NCBI GenBank assembly: GCA_011042755.1
Contig: DRBY01000079.1
Coordinates: 1 to 9,809 of the forward strand
Direction: 5' to 3'
Origin: Thermoproteota archaeon
GTDB taxonomy: Archaea > Thermoproteota > Korarchaeia > Korarchaeales > Korarchaeaceae
DNA: 9,809 nt
Part shown: piece by piece, positions 1 to 5,660 of the stretch
Layout of the letters: every line of letters begins with the position of its first letter
Position numbering within the stretch: the first letter of the stretch is position 1
Notes under the pieces: model-generated
The model's database searches: none
Told to the model about the DNA's origin: nothing
What the model saw: only the letters and a program-made list of their open reading frames with translations
Program-made: the position numbers and the translations under genes

Positions 1-907
1 CGCTGAAGGAGGAAACTGTGACCTCGCCTCCCCCGACGGCCCTGGCGCGAGGGAGCGTAACTTTACCGACCCTTGGAAGTATCACCATCTTGAACATAGC
101 CAGTATTGGGTTGATGAGCTTCCCCTCCTCGTCGAACTGACTGTCGCCGGGTGGGGGGCAGAACGCAGCTCTCATCTTCTTCCTGATAACATCTGGGGGG
201 TCGTGGACCGCCACGTGGGACTTGGGAATGGAGCTGCTCATCTTACCTCCGGGCAGCAATCCCGGAACCAGAGGAAAGTGCACAGCCACAGGAACCCACT
301 TCTCGTGTCTCAGCTCAACTCTTGAGGAGAAGAGCTCTCTAGCTAGGGCGTGGATCTTCCTCTGGTCCGTGCCTCCCATAGCTAGGTCGCACTCGAGGTA
401 GAGTATGTCTAGAGCCTGCATGATCGGGTAGAGGTGCTGACCGACGGTCGGGTGCTCCGTCTCTCTTGCTATCATTGACATAGCCCTCCAGGCCCTCCTG
501 GCCGTGACCTTCTGGGATAGGGTCAGCAAATCGAGCGTGTATTCCTCCGAGAGCTGGTACTCAGTCCCGAGGACGATGTCAATCCCTTCAGAGCCGAGTA
601 TCTTGAAGACCTCGCTCCAGTAAGTGAGCGAGACTTCTTTCAACAGCTCAAGCGGGCCCTTCCCGTTTAGAAAACCATGAAGATCAGCCATTAAGGCTAT
701 TGAGTGGAACCCCAAGTCCGCTAGGCGTGCCAGCTTCTCTATCGTAAAGAGGACTCCTATGTGGATGGGACCTGACGGCTCGTATCCAATGTATGCGGTC
801 GGTCTGGGCTTCTTAACGAGTTCTCTAAGCTCATCTAGCGTCATTACAAACTCTTCAACTGGCTCGGCCACGTTATCTAGGACTGCATGCAGTCTATCTT
901 CGTGCAA
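1..907 (-). CDS. tyrS: Tyrosyl-tRNA synthetase, 3' end cut by window edge
   Basis: Class I synthetase that attaches tyrosine to tRNA-Tyr in the cytoplasm. My translation of the minus strand gives 302 residues in one open frame to the window edge, so the C-terminus is missing. Seen in order: AYIGYEPSG at 38-46, running into an altered HIGH motif HIGV at 49-52; YPIMQALD at 160-167, matching the tyrosine-binding Tyr/Gln/Asp of archaeal TyrRS; MGGTDQRKIHALARE from 177; and KMSSS at 222-226, the KMSKS equivalent. Asp167 and Tyr39 favour TyrRS over TrpRS. I chose a TTG start at 907 because the 30-odd residues before AYIGY align in length with the N-terminus of Methanocaldococcus TyrRS, and an upstream in-frame stop lies near 950. 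A GTG at 871 or an ATG at 844 are alternatives but would trim that helix. It diverges from cysS. Confidence 0.93.
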   Translation of the reverse strand, partial: MHEDRLHAVLDNVAEPVEEFVMTLDELRELVKKPRPTAYIGYEPSGPIHIGVLFTIEKLARLADLGFHSIALMADLHGFLNGKGPLELLKEVSLTYWSEVFKILGSEGIDIVLGTEYQLSEEYTLDLLTLSQKVTARRAWRAMSMIARETEHPTVGQHLYPIMQALDILYLECDLAMGGTDQRKIHALARELFSSRVELRHEKWVPVAVHFPLVPGLLPGGKMSSSIPKSHVAVHDPPDVIRKKMRAAFCPPPGDSQFDEEGKLINPILAMFKMVILPRVGKVTLPRARAVGGGEVTVSSFS

Positions 908-932
908 TTCGGCCCCCGCTGGGCTGACCCCT

Positions 933-947
933 GATTAGGTTTTAATC
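933..947. promoter_or_regulatory. Divergent TATA-like element between tyrS and cysS
   Basis: This is an AT-rich inverted repeat, GATTA-GGTTT-TAATC, in an otherwise GC-rich 62-bp gap. On the plus strand TTTTAAT (940-946) is centred 27 nt before the cysS ATG, the spacing expected for an archaeal TATA box driving a leaderless mRNA. On the minus strand TTAAAA is centred about 36 nt before the tyrS TTG, which would leave a short leader holding a G-run. Function is inferred from position and composition only. Confidence 0.5.
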
Positions 948-969
948 CCTCCAGCGTCAAGCCGTGAGG

Positions 970-2400
970 ATGACTCTACCTACCCTTAAGGTCAGCGACA
1001 CGCTCCGCGGGGTGAAGGAGGATTTCTCCCCAATTGATCCACCAAATGTGAAGATCTACGTGTGCGGCCCGACTGTGTACGACGTGGCTCATGTGGGCCA
1101 CGCGAGACCTGCTGTCTTTTTTGACGTGGTGAGGAGGTACCTCGAGAGGCTGGGGTACAGGGTCTTCCTCGTGACTAACGTGACTGACATAGAGGACAAG
1201 ATCATCAGGAGGGCCAAGGAAGAGGGTGTCTCGTTTAGAGAGATTGCAGATCGATACGAGAGGGAGTACTTCGAGGCCATGGCCTCGCTCGGGGTCATGC
1301 TGCCAACCGTAGTCCCGAGGGCCACCGACTACATCGACGACATGATTCGGGTGATCGAGGGCCTGATTGAGAAAGGGCACGCGTATCCGGCCGAGAACGG
1401 AGACGTCTACTTTGACGTTTCCAGCTTTCCAGACTACGGCAGGCTTTCCAAGATCAAGATCGAGGAGCTCGTGGCCGGCGCCAGAGTCGAGCCGGGCGAG
1501 GGGAAAAGGTCGCCAGAGGACTTCGCTCTGTGGAAGGCTTCGGCGCCGGGAGAGCCAAGCTGGCCGAGCCCGTGGGGGCCTGGAAGGCCTGGCTGGCACA
1601 TAGAGTGCAGCGTGATGATACTCAAGCTGCTGGGCCCCCAGATAGATATCCACGGCGGGGGCCAAGACCTAGTGTTCCCTCACCACGAGAACGAGATCGC
1701 CCAGACGGAGGCCTACACCGGAATATCTCCGTTCGTACGGTATTGGATGCACGTGGGGCTGGTAACGGTCGGCGGAGAGAAGATGGCCAAATCGCTGAGG
1801 AACTACTTCGAAGTGAAGGTCGTCGTCGAGGAGTTTGGATCCAACGCCGTGAGAACCTTCCTCCTGTCGGCGCATTACAGGTCTCCCTTGGAGTTCAGCC
1901 TAGACGCCTTGAAGTCAGCCAAGGCTCGGTTTGAGTCTTGGAGGTCAGCCCTGTTGCGCGCTGAGGCATACCTGCGAGAAGCAGGCCCATCGCATGAGTT
2001 GTCAGAGGAGGACTTGAAGCTGAGGGCAGAACTCCAAGACGCGAAGAAAAGGTTCTATGAGGCAATGAGTGATGATTTTGATACTCCAAAGGCGCTGTCT
2101 GCTATAGACAACGTGAGCGCAATAGCCTCCAGAATAGCCTCGGAGTCCCTATCTCCAAATTTGGCAGGAGAGGCTGCTGTCACGCTGAGGGACTACCTGC
2201 AGCTCCTCGGATTCTCTGTAGCAGAGGAAGCCATGCCAGCAGATCTGAACAGGCTAGTAGAACTCTTAGTCGACGTGAGGGCTGCCCTAAGAAGGAAGAA
2301 GATGTGGGACCTGAGCGACGAGATCAGGTCCAGGCTGGCAGAGCTGGGGATCAGGTTGGAGGATAAGGGAGACCAAACCGTCTGGTGGATAGAGCGGTAG
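970..2400 (+). CDS. cysS: Cysteinyl-tRNA synthetase
   Basis: Class I synthetase charging tRNA-Cys with cysteine; a monomeric zinc enzyme in most organisms. Numbering from an upstream in-frame GTG at 964, I see Cys34 in VCGPTVYD, the HIGH motif as HVGH (43-46), Cys215 in GWHIECS, His240 and Glu244 in PHHENE, and KMAKS at 273-277. The four zinc ligands have exactly the spacing known from E. coli CysRS (181, 25 and 4 residues). The C-terminal part holds the helical DALR and anticodon-binding region, and the length of about 476 residues is normal. I prefer ATG 970 to GTG 964 because it is the stronger codon and lies 27 nt from the TATA centre, which suggests a leaderless mRNA. The KMSKS signature has Ala for the first Ser, a mild variation. 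Having a real CysRS means the cell need not rely on the SepRS/SepCysS route. Confidence 0.96.
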   Translation: MTLPTLKVSDTLRGVKEDFSPIDPPNVKIYVCGPTVYDVAHVGHARPAVFFDVVRRYLERLGYRVFLVTNVTDIEDKIIRRAKEEGVSFREIADRYEREYFEAMASLGVMLPTVVPRATDYIDDMIRVIEGLIEKGHAYPAENGDVYFDVSSFPDYGRLSKIKIEELVAGARVEPGEGKRSPEDFALWKASAPGEPSWPSPWGPGRPGWHIECSVMILKLLGPQIDIHGGGQDLVFPHHENEIAQTEAYTGISPFVRYWMHVGLVTVGGEKMAKSLRNYFEVKVVVEEFGSNAVRTFLLSAHYRSPLEFSLDALKSAKARFESWRSALLRAEAYLREAGPSHELSEEDLKLRAELQDAKKRFYEAMSDDFDTPKALSAIDNVSAIASRIASESLSPNLAGEAAVTLRDYLQLLGFSVAEEAMPADLNRLVELLVDVRAALRRKKMWDLSDEIRSRLAELGIRLEDKGDQTVWWIER

Positions 2401-2464
2401 CGGCCTCAGGCCAGGTCAGTGAGGTCACGGATCCCGGCCGTCACCAATCATCATCGGCCAGTAC

Positions 2465-2474
2465 CACTTTTTCT
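2465..2474 (+). terminator. Possible T-tract terminator after cysS
   Basis: A run of five T within a pyrimidine stretch lies 68 nt after the cysS stop in the 85-bp convergent gap. Archaeal termination commonly uses such U-tracts without a strong hairpin. A weak 4-bp GGCC repeat at 2402-2412 is the only nearby stem. Support is composition and place only. Confidence 0.3.
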
Positions 2475-2485
2475 CCTGCCCGCGA

Positions 2486-2974
2486 TTAAAGTTGGCGCGC
2501 TCTCTTGCGAACTCGCTCCAGCGTCTCTTTCATCCTATCGTAGTGAGAGCCAGTCCAGTACACCTTACCGCAGCCTTCGCACACGTAGACGAACTGAAAC
2601 CTCCTCTTGACGCCATCTGGTATGCCCCTCACCTCGCTGGAACGCTTCCTCTTGAGTGGTGTGTTGCACATGGGGCACCTCGTCTTGCTGAGGTCGATCT
2701 CGAGCGGGATCCCCAGCTCTTTAGACAACTCGGCCAGAGCGCCAACGATGTCGTCGGTTGAAAGGAGGATCGCGCGAACTCCCAGCTTCCTTGCGCGGGC
2801 ATAGAGATCTGAGTCTCTAGTGAGAACTATCCTTCCAGACCGCTTGGCACACTTAAGGAGCGCTTCATCGTCAAGCCCGCACTGACGGTAGTCCATGGCG
2901 TCGATTCCCAATACCCTCAGCCACCTAGCAATGTGACCGAGCATGGCGTCCACGAGGAACTTCAACTTCCGCAA
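2486..2974 (-). CDS. Mut7-C RNase domain protein with zinc ribbon
   Basis: A 162-residue protein of the Mut7-C family (formerly DUF82), a PIN-like fold predicted to be a ribonuclease; its archaeal substrate is not established. Seen: FLVDAMLGHIARWLRVLG at 6-23 with the conserved Asp9, the second acidic motif IVLTRDSDL at 49-57, and a C-terminal zinc ribbon with CPMC (100-103) and CEGC (132-135) followed by the family signature YWTGSHYDRM. This is the usual whole-length architecture for stand-alone archaeal members. The start must be TTG at 2974, because the first internal ATG (codon 11) would remove the conserved Asp9. No clear ribosome binding site precedes it. It converges with cysS and lies downstream of tRNA-Gln on the same strand, so a role in RNA processing or decay is a reasonable but unproven guess. 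Confidence 0.85.
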   Translation of the reverse strand: MRKLKFLVDAMLGHIARWLRVLGIDAMDYRQCGLDDEALLKCAKRSGRIVLTRDSDLYARARKLGVRAILLSTDDIVGALAELSKELGIPLEIDLSKTRCPMCNTPLKRKRSSEVRGIPDGVKRRFQFVYVCEGCGKVYWTGSHYDRMKETLERVRKRARQL

Positions 2975-3173
2975 TCGTCAGCTAGAGTTAGAAAGATTAG
3001 AACTCTTGGTGAGAGGACCTAGAAACGTTGGATGCGATGCGGCGGGATTGAGATTTTGATCAAAGCGATGCTTGCTAAATTGTATTTGCAGGTCAAAAAG
3101 ACGGTGTGATTCTCTGATACGTGAATCACTCAAAGAGATTATGCAGACCTCTAGGCAAAGTAAGGAGAAAGGG
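2975..3173. other. Non-coding gap with an inverted repeat
   Basis: This 199-bp stretch lies between the Mut7-C gene and the 3' end of tRNA-Gln. It is visibly richer in A+T than its flanks and has no open frame I can support. It holds a perfect 7-bp inverted repeat, GTGATTC (3106-3112) with GAATCAC (3123-3129) around a 10-nt loop, and a 10-bp palindrome TTTGATCAAA at 3055-3064. On the minus strand it should contain the tRNA-Gln terminator (pyrimidine-rich just after the CCA) and the promoter of the Mut7-C gene, but neither is clear. I searched by eye for C/D box pairs and found none that are convincing. Confidence 0.4.
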
Positions 3174-3251
3174 TGGTAGCCCCGCCCGGATTCGAACCGG
3201 GGTCGCCCGGTCCAAAGCCGGGCGTGCTTGACCTGGCTACACCACGGGGCT
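3174..3251 (-). tRNA. tRNA-Gln (anticodon TTG), CCA encoded
   Basis: A complete cloverleaf can be folded by hand. The acceptor stem is AGCCCCG/CGGGGCT with discriminator A. The D-arm has G18G19 and A21. The 5-bp anticodon stem CCCGG/CCGGG carries the loop CTTTGGA (3217-3211), giving anticodon TTG that reads CAA and possibly CAG. The variable loop is four nt, and the T-arm is CCCGG-TTCGAAT-CCGGG. The 3' CCA is encoded at 3176-3174. There is no intron. A strong TATA box lies 27 nt upstream. Confidence 0.97.
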
Positions 3252-3274
3252 CCGGGATGGGGAGTCCCCTTCGA

Positions 3275-3282
3275 TTTATAAA
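3275..3282 (-). promoter_or_regulatory. TATA box of tRNA-Gln
   Basis: TTTATAAA, a near-consensus archaeal TATA box (palindromic, so readable both ways), is centred 27 nt from the first base of tRNA-Gln, which predicts transcription starting at about the mature 5' end. The box contains the TAA stop codon (3278-3276) of the upstream lipid synthase gene. Confidence 0.75.
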
Positions 3283-4052
3283 CGGTTCCTGAGGCAAGAG
3301 CCCTCCTTCACGGCCTCTGCCAGTCCTGCAACCCTCTGAGCAGTGTCTCCAGATTCCAAATATGTTCCAACAACGATAATGTCCGCTCCAGCCGCTGCCC
3401 TCTCCTTCGCTAGCTCAGGAGATCTTATTCCGCCGCCCACAATCACTCCCATACCCGTCTGTCTCTTCACCGCAGATACCATCTCAACGGGGACAGGCAG
3501 CTCAGCCCCACTGCCAGCTTCCAAGTAGACCCACCGCATGCCCAGCAGCCTCGCCGCCATGGAGTAGGCCACTGCTATTTCGGGCTTCTTTCTGGGAATT
3601 TCCCTAGCTCTTCCAACCCACCCCGCTGCGCTGGAGCCTCCTGGCTCCACTATGAGATAGGCCGTAGGAATCGCCTCTATCTGGAGGGCTCTAATCATAG
3701 GCGCGGCCAGGGCTTGAGCCTCTATTATCCAGTAGGGACTCGTGGAGTTGAGGAGAGACATGAACAGCATCGCGTCCGCTCCTGGACTGACGCCGTCTAC
3801 GTTGCCGGGGAATAGTATCACCGGCAGAGACGTCGATTCCTTCAGAACTCTGACTACCTGATGCAGCCTCAGACCAGCGCCCACAGATCCTCCAACGAGT
3901 ATAATGTCGGCTCCGGACTCTTCCGCCTCCCTCGCGGCCCTTCCTGCCTCCTCTGGCTGAACGTTAAATGGGTCAAACAAGACGGCCAGTAGAGTTCGCT
4001 CTCTCGACCCCTCCACTAGCTTCCTCTCGATCGGTCCCAGTGAGGGCTCCAT
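3276..4052 (-). CDS. Geranylgeranylglyceryl phosphate synthase
   Basis: A TIM-barrel prenyltransferase that joins geranylgeranyl diphosphate to sn-glycerol-1-phosphate, the first committed step of archaeal ether lipid synthesis; it acts at the cytoplasmic face of the membrane and needs Mg2+. The 258-residue protein shows the family motifs in order: FDPFN near 26-30, VGGSVGAG at 52-59, PVILFPGN at 76-83, YLEAGSGA at 175-182, VIVGGGIRSPELA from 202, and GADIIVVGT at 221-229. YLEAGSGA and GGGIR form the glycerol-phosphate pocket in characterised members. The length fits the larger (group II type) archaeal enzymes. The ATG at 4052 is 25-27 nt from a TATA element and has no ribosome binding site, so a leaderless mRNA is likely. 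Its stop codon lies inside the tRNA-Gln promoter. The heptaprenylglyceryl phosphate synthase PcrB is the closest alternative name but is bacterial and shorter. Confidence 0.95.
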   Translation of the reverse strand: MEPSLGPIERKLVEGSRERTLLAVLFDPFNVQPEEAGRAAREAEESGADIILVGGSVGAGLRLHQVVRVLKESTSLPVILFPGNVDGVSPGADAMLFMSLLNSTSPYWIIEAQALAAPMIRALQIEAIPTAYLIVEPGGSSAAGWVGRAREIPRKKPEIAVAYSMAARLLGMRWVYLEAGSGAELPVPVEMVSAVKRQTGMGVIVGGGIRSPELAKERAAAGADIIVVGTYLESGDTAQRVAGLAEAVKEGSCLRNRL

Positions 4053-4071
4053 CGCTGCCGTCTCCCCAAGT

Positions 4072-4083
4072 CTTTAGATAAAG
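4072..4083. promoter_or_regulatory. Shared bidirectional TATA element
   Basis: CTTTA-GA-TAAAG is a perfect inverted repeat in the 51-bp gap between two divergent genes. Its centre is 25.5 nt from the minus-strand ATG at 4052 and 26.5 nt from the plus-strand GTG at 4104. Both distances fit an archaeal TATA box directing leaderless transcripts, and neither gene has a Shine-Dalgarno sequence. One element therefore seems to serve both genes. Confidence 0.65.
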
Positions 4084-4103
4084 GCGCATCTACTGAATCT
4101 ACT

Positions 4104-4649
4104 GTGAAGGCTGGAGCCAGAGCCCTAGGCATAGATGACGCCCCCTTCGAGCGGGGAAAGTCGCCACACACGAAGATAGTCGGAGTTCTCATGAGAGGGG
4201 TTATTTTAGAGGGCGTCGAGGTTGAGCGCATCGAAATAGACGGACTTGACGCAACAGACGCCGTGTTGAGACTCCATGATAGGCTTGGATCTCAGGCGCG
4301 AGTGATATTTACCCACGGGACTGTGGTGGCTGGGTTCAACCCCTTAGACCTCAACAGGATCTGCTCAGAGACCGGAGTTCCTGTGATCGCGATACTCGAC
4401 AGGATGCCCAGCTGGCCAGAGGTTAGGAAGGCCATGTTATCCCACGGGCTAGAGCGTAATCTGGCCGTCCTTGAGCGGAACCCACCCTACGAACCGCTGA
4501 ACACTGAGCCTGGGTCAATAGTCTACGCAAGGTCAGGTATATCCCGACAAGACTCCGTTAAGGTTCTGACCCGTTGGCAAATTGAGTCAAAGTACCCAGA
4601 ACCCCTCCGAGTAGCTCACCTGATTTCTAAGGTGTTGGCAGCAGACTGA
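4104..4649 (+). CDS. DUF99 family protein (endonuclease V-like fold)
   Basis: A 181-residue archaeal protein of the DUF99/UPF0215 family, regarded as a distant homologue of endonuclease V in the RNase H-like fold; its substrate is unknown. Family motifs seen: ALGIDDAPF at 7-15, VGVLMRGVILEGV at 26-38, IEIDGLDATD at 43-52, and ITHG-type strand VIFTHGTVVAGFNPLDL at 67-83, then PVIAIL near 93-98. Acidic residues Asp11, Asp12, Asp46 and Asp49 sit where metal ligands could be, but catalysis has not been shown for the family as far as I know. The GTG at 4104 is the likely start because it lies 26 nt from the shared TATA element. The next gene follows after 53 nt. A DNA or RNA repair role is inference from fold only. 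Confidence 0.88.
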   Translation: MKAGARALGIDDAPFERGKSPHTKIVGVLMRGVILEGVEVERIEIDGLDATDAVLRLHDRLGSQARVIFTHGTVVAGFNPLDLNRICSETGVPVIAILDRMPSWPEVRKAMLSHGLERNLAVLERNPPYEPLNTEPGSIVYARSGISRQDSVKVLTRWQIESKYPEPLRVAHLISKVLAAD

Positions 4650-4665
4650 GATTGAGGCGACGCTC

Positions 4666-4670
4666 TTATA
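4666..4670 (+). promoter_or_regulatory. Possible TATA box upstream of the PfkB gene
   Basis: CTTATA lies about 35 nt before the ATG at 4703 in a 53-bp gap, which would give a start site near 4694 and a short leader. The match is partial and no upstream purine-rich element was recognised, so read-through from the preceding gene is equally possible. Confidence 0.35.
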
Positions 4671-4702
4671 GGTTGGATGTTCTAACTGAACTACCTAGAA
4701 TC

Positions 4703-5644
4703 ATGAAAGCGGCATTCCTGGCTGTCGGCAACATCTCAATCGACCTAATACACTCAGCTGGCGGCTTCGCCAGGCGAGTGGCCGGATCTTCGTTTTATGC
4801 CTCTCTGGCGGCCGCAAGGCTTGGAGTCAAATCCGCCGTTCTCGCGAAAGCTGGAGCCGACATAGTTCCGAGTAGAGACCTGGCCCCCCTATTGCGAGCT
4901 GGCGTCGTGCTCGACGGTCTTGTCGTGGGCGGGTCTACGGCCTCTTATGAACTCTTCTACAGGGGAGAAGATCGGACACTAAGGCTCAGGAGGGTAGGAG
5001 AACCCATCTCTCCGGACGATGTGAGGTCGCTCAACATAGACTGTCAAGCGGCGCTGGCCTCGCCTATCTACAACGAGATACCCGATGAGACGCTTCAAGA
5101 ACTCAGGAGAAGGTGCCGCCTCCTTGCGGTAGACCCTCAAGGATACATCAGGAAGAGGATCAGAGGGGGCTGGATAAGGTTCTCGAGGTGGGATGCCGTG
5201 AAGAAGCTAAGAGGGCTCGCCGACATAATAGTGACCAGCAAACCCGAACTACCTTACCTAGCCAGAGGCCGCGACGATCGCTCGAAGTTGCTGAACCTCT
5301 TGAACTCGGGCGCTGAGATAGCTTTCATGACGAGAGAGGGGGGTGCAAAATCTGCGCTGCTAGCCTACGACGGGAGGGTTGTTGAGATTCCAGTGGTCCC
5401 CCCCAAGAGGATGGTCGATCCGGGGGGCGCCGGAGACGTCTCGGCGGCAGCGTTCGTGACTGAGTACCTGCGAACGAATGAGCCCGTGTGGTCGGCGTTG
5501 TTTGCATCTAGCGTGGCAAGCTTCATCTACGAGGCTTTTGGGGCAGAGGCGGCGCCTTCACGTGAGGATGCGATTGAGAGGCTTCGGTCTTTTTTAATGA
5601 GATTCCATGCTGAACTCTACCGTGAATTCATGGCTTACCTGTAG
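4703..5644 (+). CDS. PfkB (ribokinase) family carbohydrate/nucleoside kinase
   Basis: A 313-residue cytoplasmic kinase of the ribokinase fold that phosphorylates a sugar, nucleoside or related alcohol with a nucleotide donor; the actual substrate cannot be told from the sequence. The N-terminal part has AVGNISIDLI at 7-16 and the substrate-binding glycine region, here reading AGSSFYASLAAARLG at 27-41. The C-terminal part has the anion-hole and catalytic-base motif DPGGAGD at 239-245 with Asp245 as the base, followed by VSAAAFVTEYL. The usual DTxGAGDxF has become DPGGAGDVS, a small departure. A TTG at 4652 would add 17 residues, but these are basic, unlike the family, and precede the first beta strand, so I chose ATG 4703. 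It is followed after 16 nt by valS with a ribosome binding site, suggesting cotranscription. Full-length, with no sign of decay. Confidence 0.85.
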   Translation: MKAAFLAVGNISIDLIHSAGGFARRVAGSSFYASLAAARLGVKSAVLAKAGADIVPSRDLAPLLRAGVVLDGLVVGGSTASYELFYRGEDRTLRLRRVGEPISPDDVRSLNIDCQAALASPIYNEIPDETLQELRRRCRLLAVDPQGYIRKRIRGGWIRFSRWDAVKKLRGLADIIVTSKPELPYLARGRDDRSKLLNLLNSGAEIAFMTREGGAKSALLAYDGRVVEIPVVPPKRMVDPGGAGDVSAAAFVTEYLRTNEPVWSALFASSVASFIYEAFGAEAAPSREDAIERLRSFLMRFHAELYREFMAYL

Positions 5645-5649
5645 GCCAT

Positions 5650-5656
5650 GAGGTGG
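5650..5656 (+). promoter_or_regulatory. Ribosome binding site of valS
   Basis: GAGGTGG ends four nt before the ATG at 5661 and is the clearest Shine-Dalgarno sequence in the window. It fits the pattern in many archaea where downstream operon genes use a Shine-Dalgarno and first genes are leaderless, supporting cotranscription with the kinase gene. Confidence 0.7.
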
Positions 5657-5660
5657 TCGC

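Noticed and set aside
976..1665. A 229-codon open frame antisense to cysS
   Set aside because: It lies wholly opposite a strongly supported synthetase gene, shows no recognisable motif, and its composition (rich in Arg, Pro, His) is typical of antisense frames in GC-rich DNA.
3055..3064. TTTGATCAAA palindrome as an operator
   Set aside because: It is far from any start codon and a single 10-bp palindrome is not enough to claim a binding site.
2975..3173. A C/D box small RNA in the intergenic gap
   Set aside because: No RUGAUGA and CUGA pair at proper spacing was found on either strand.
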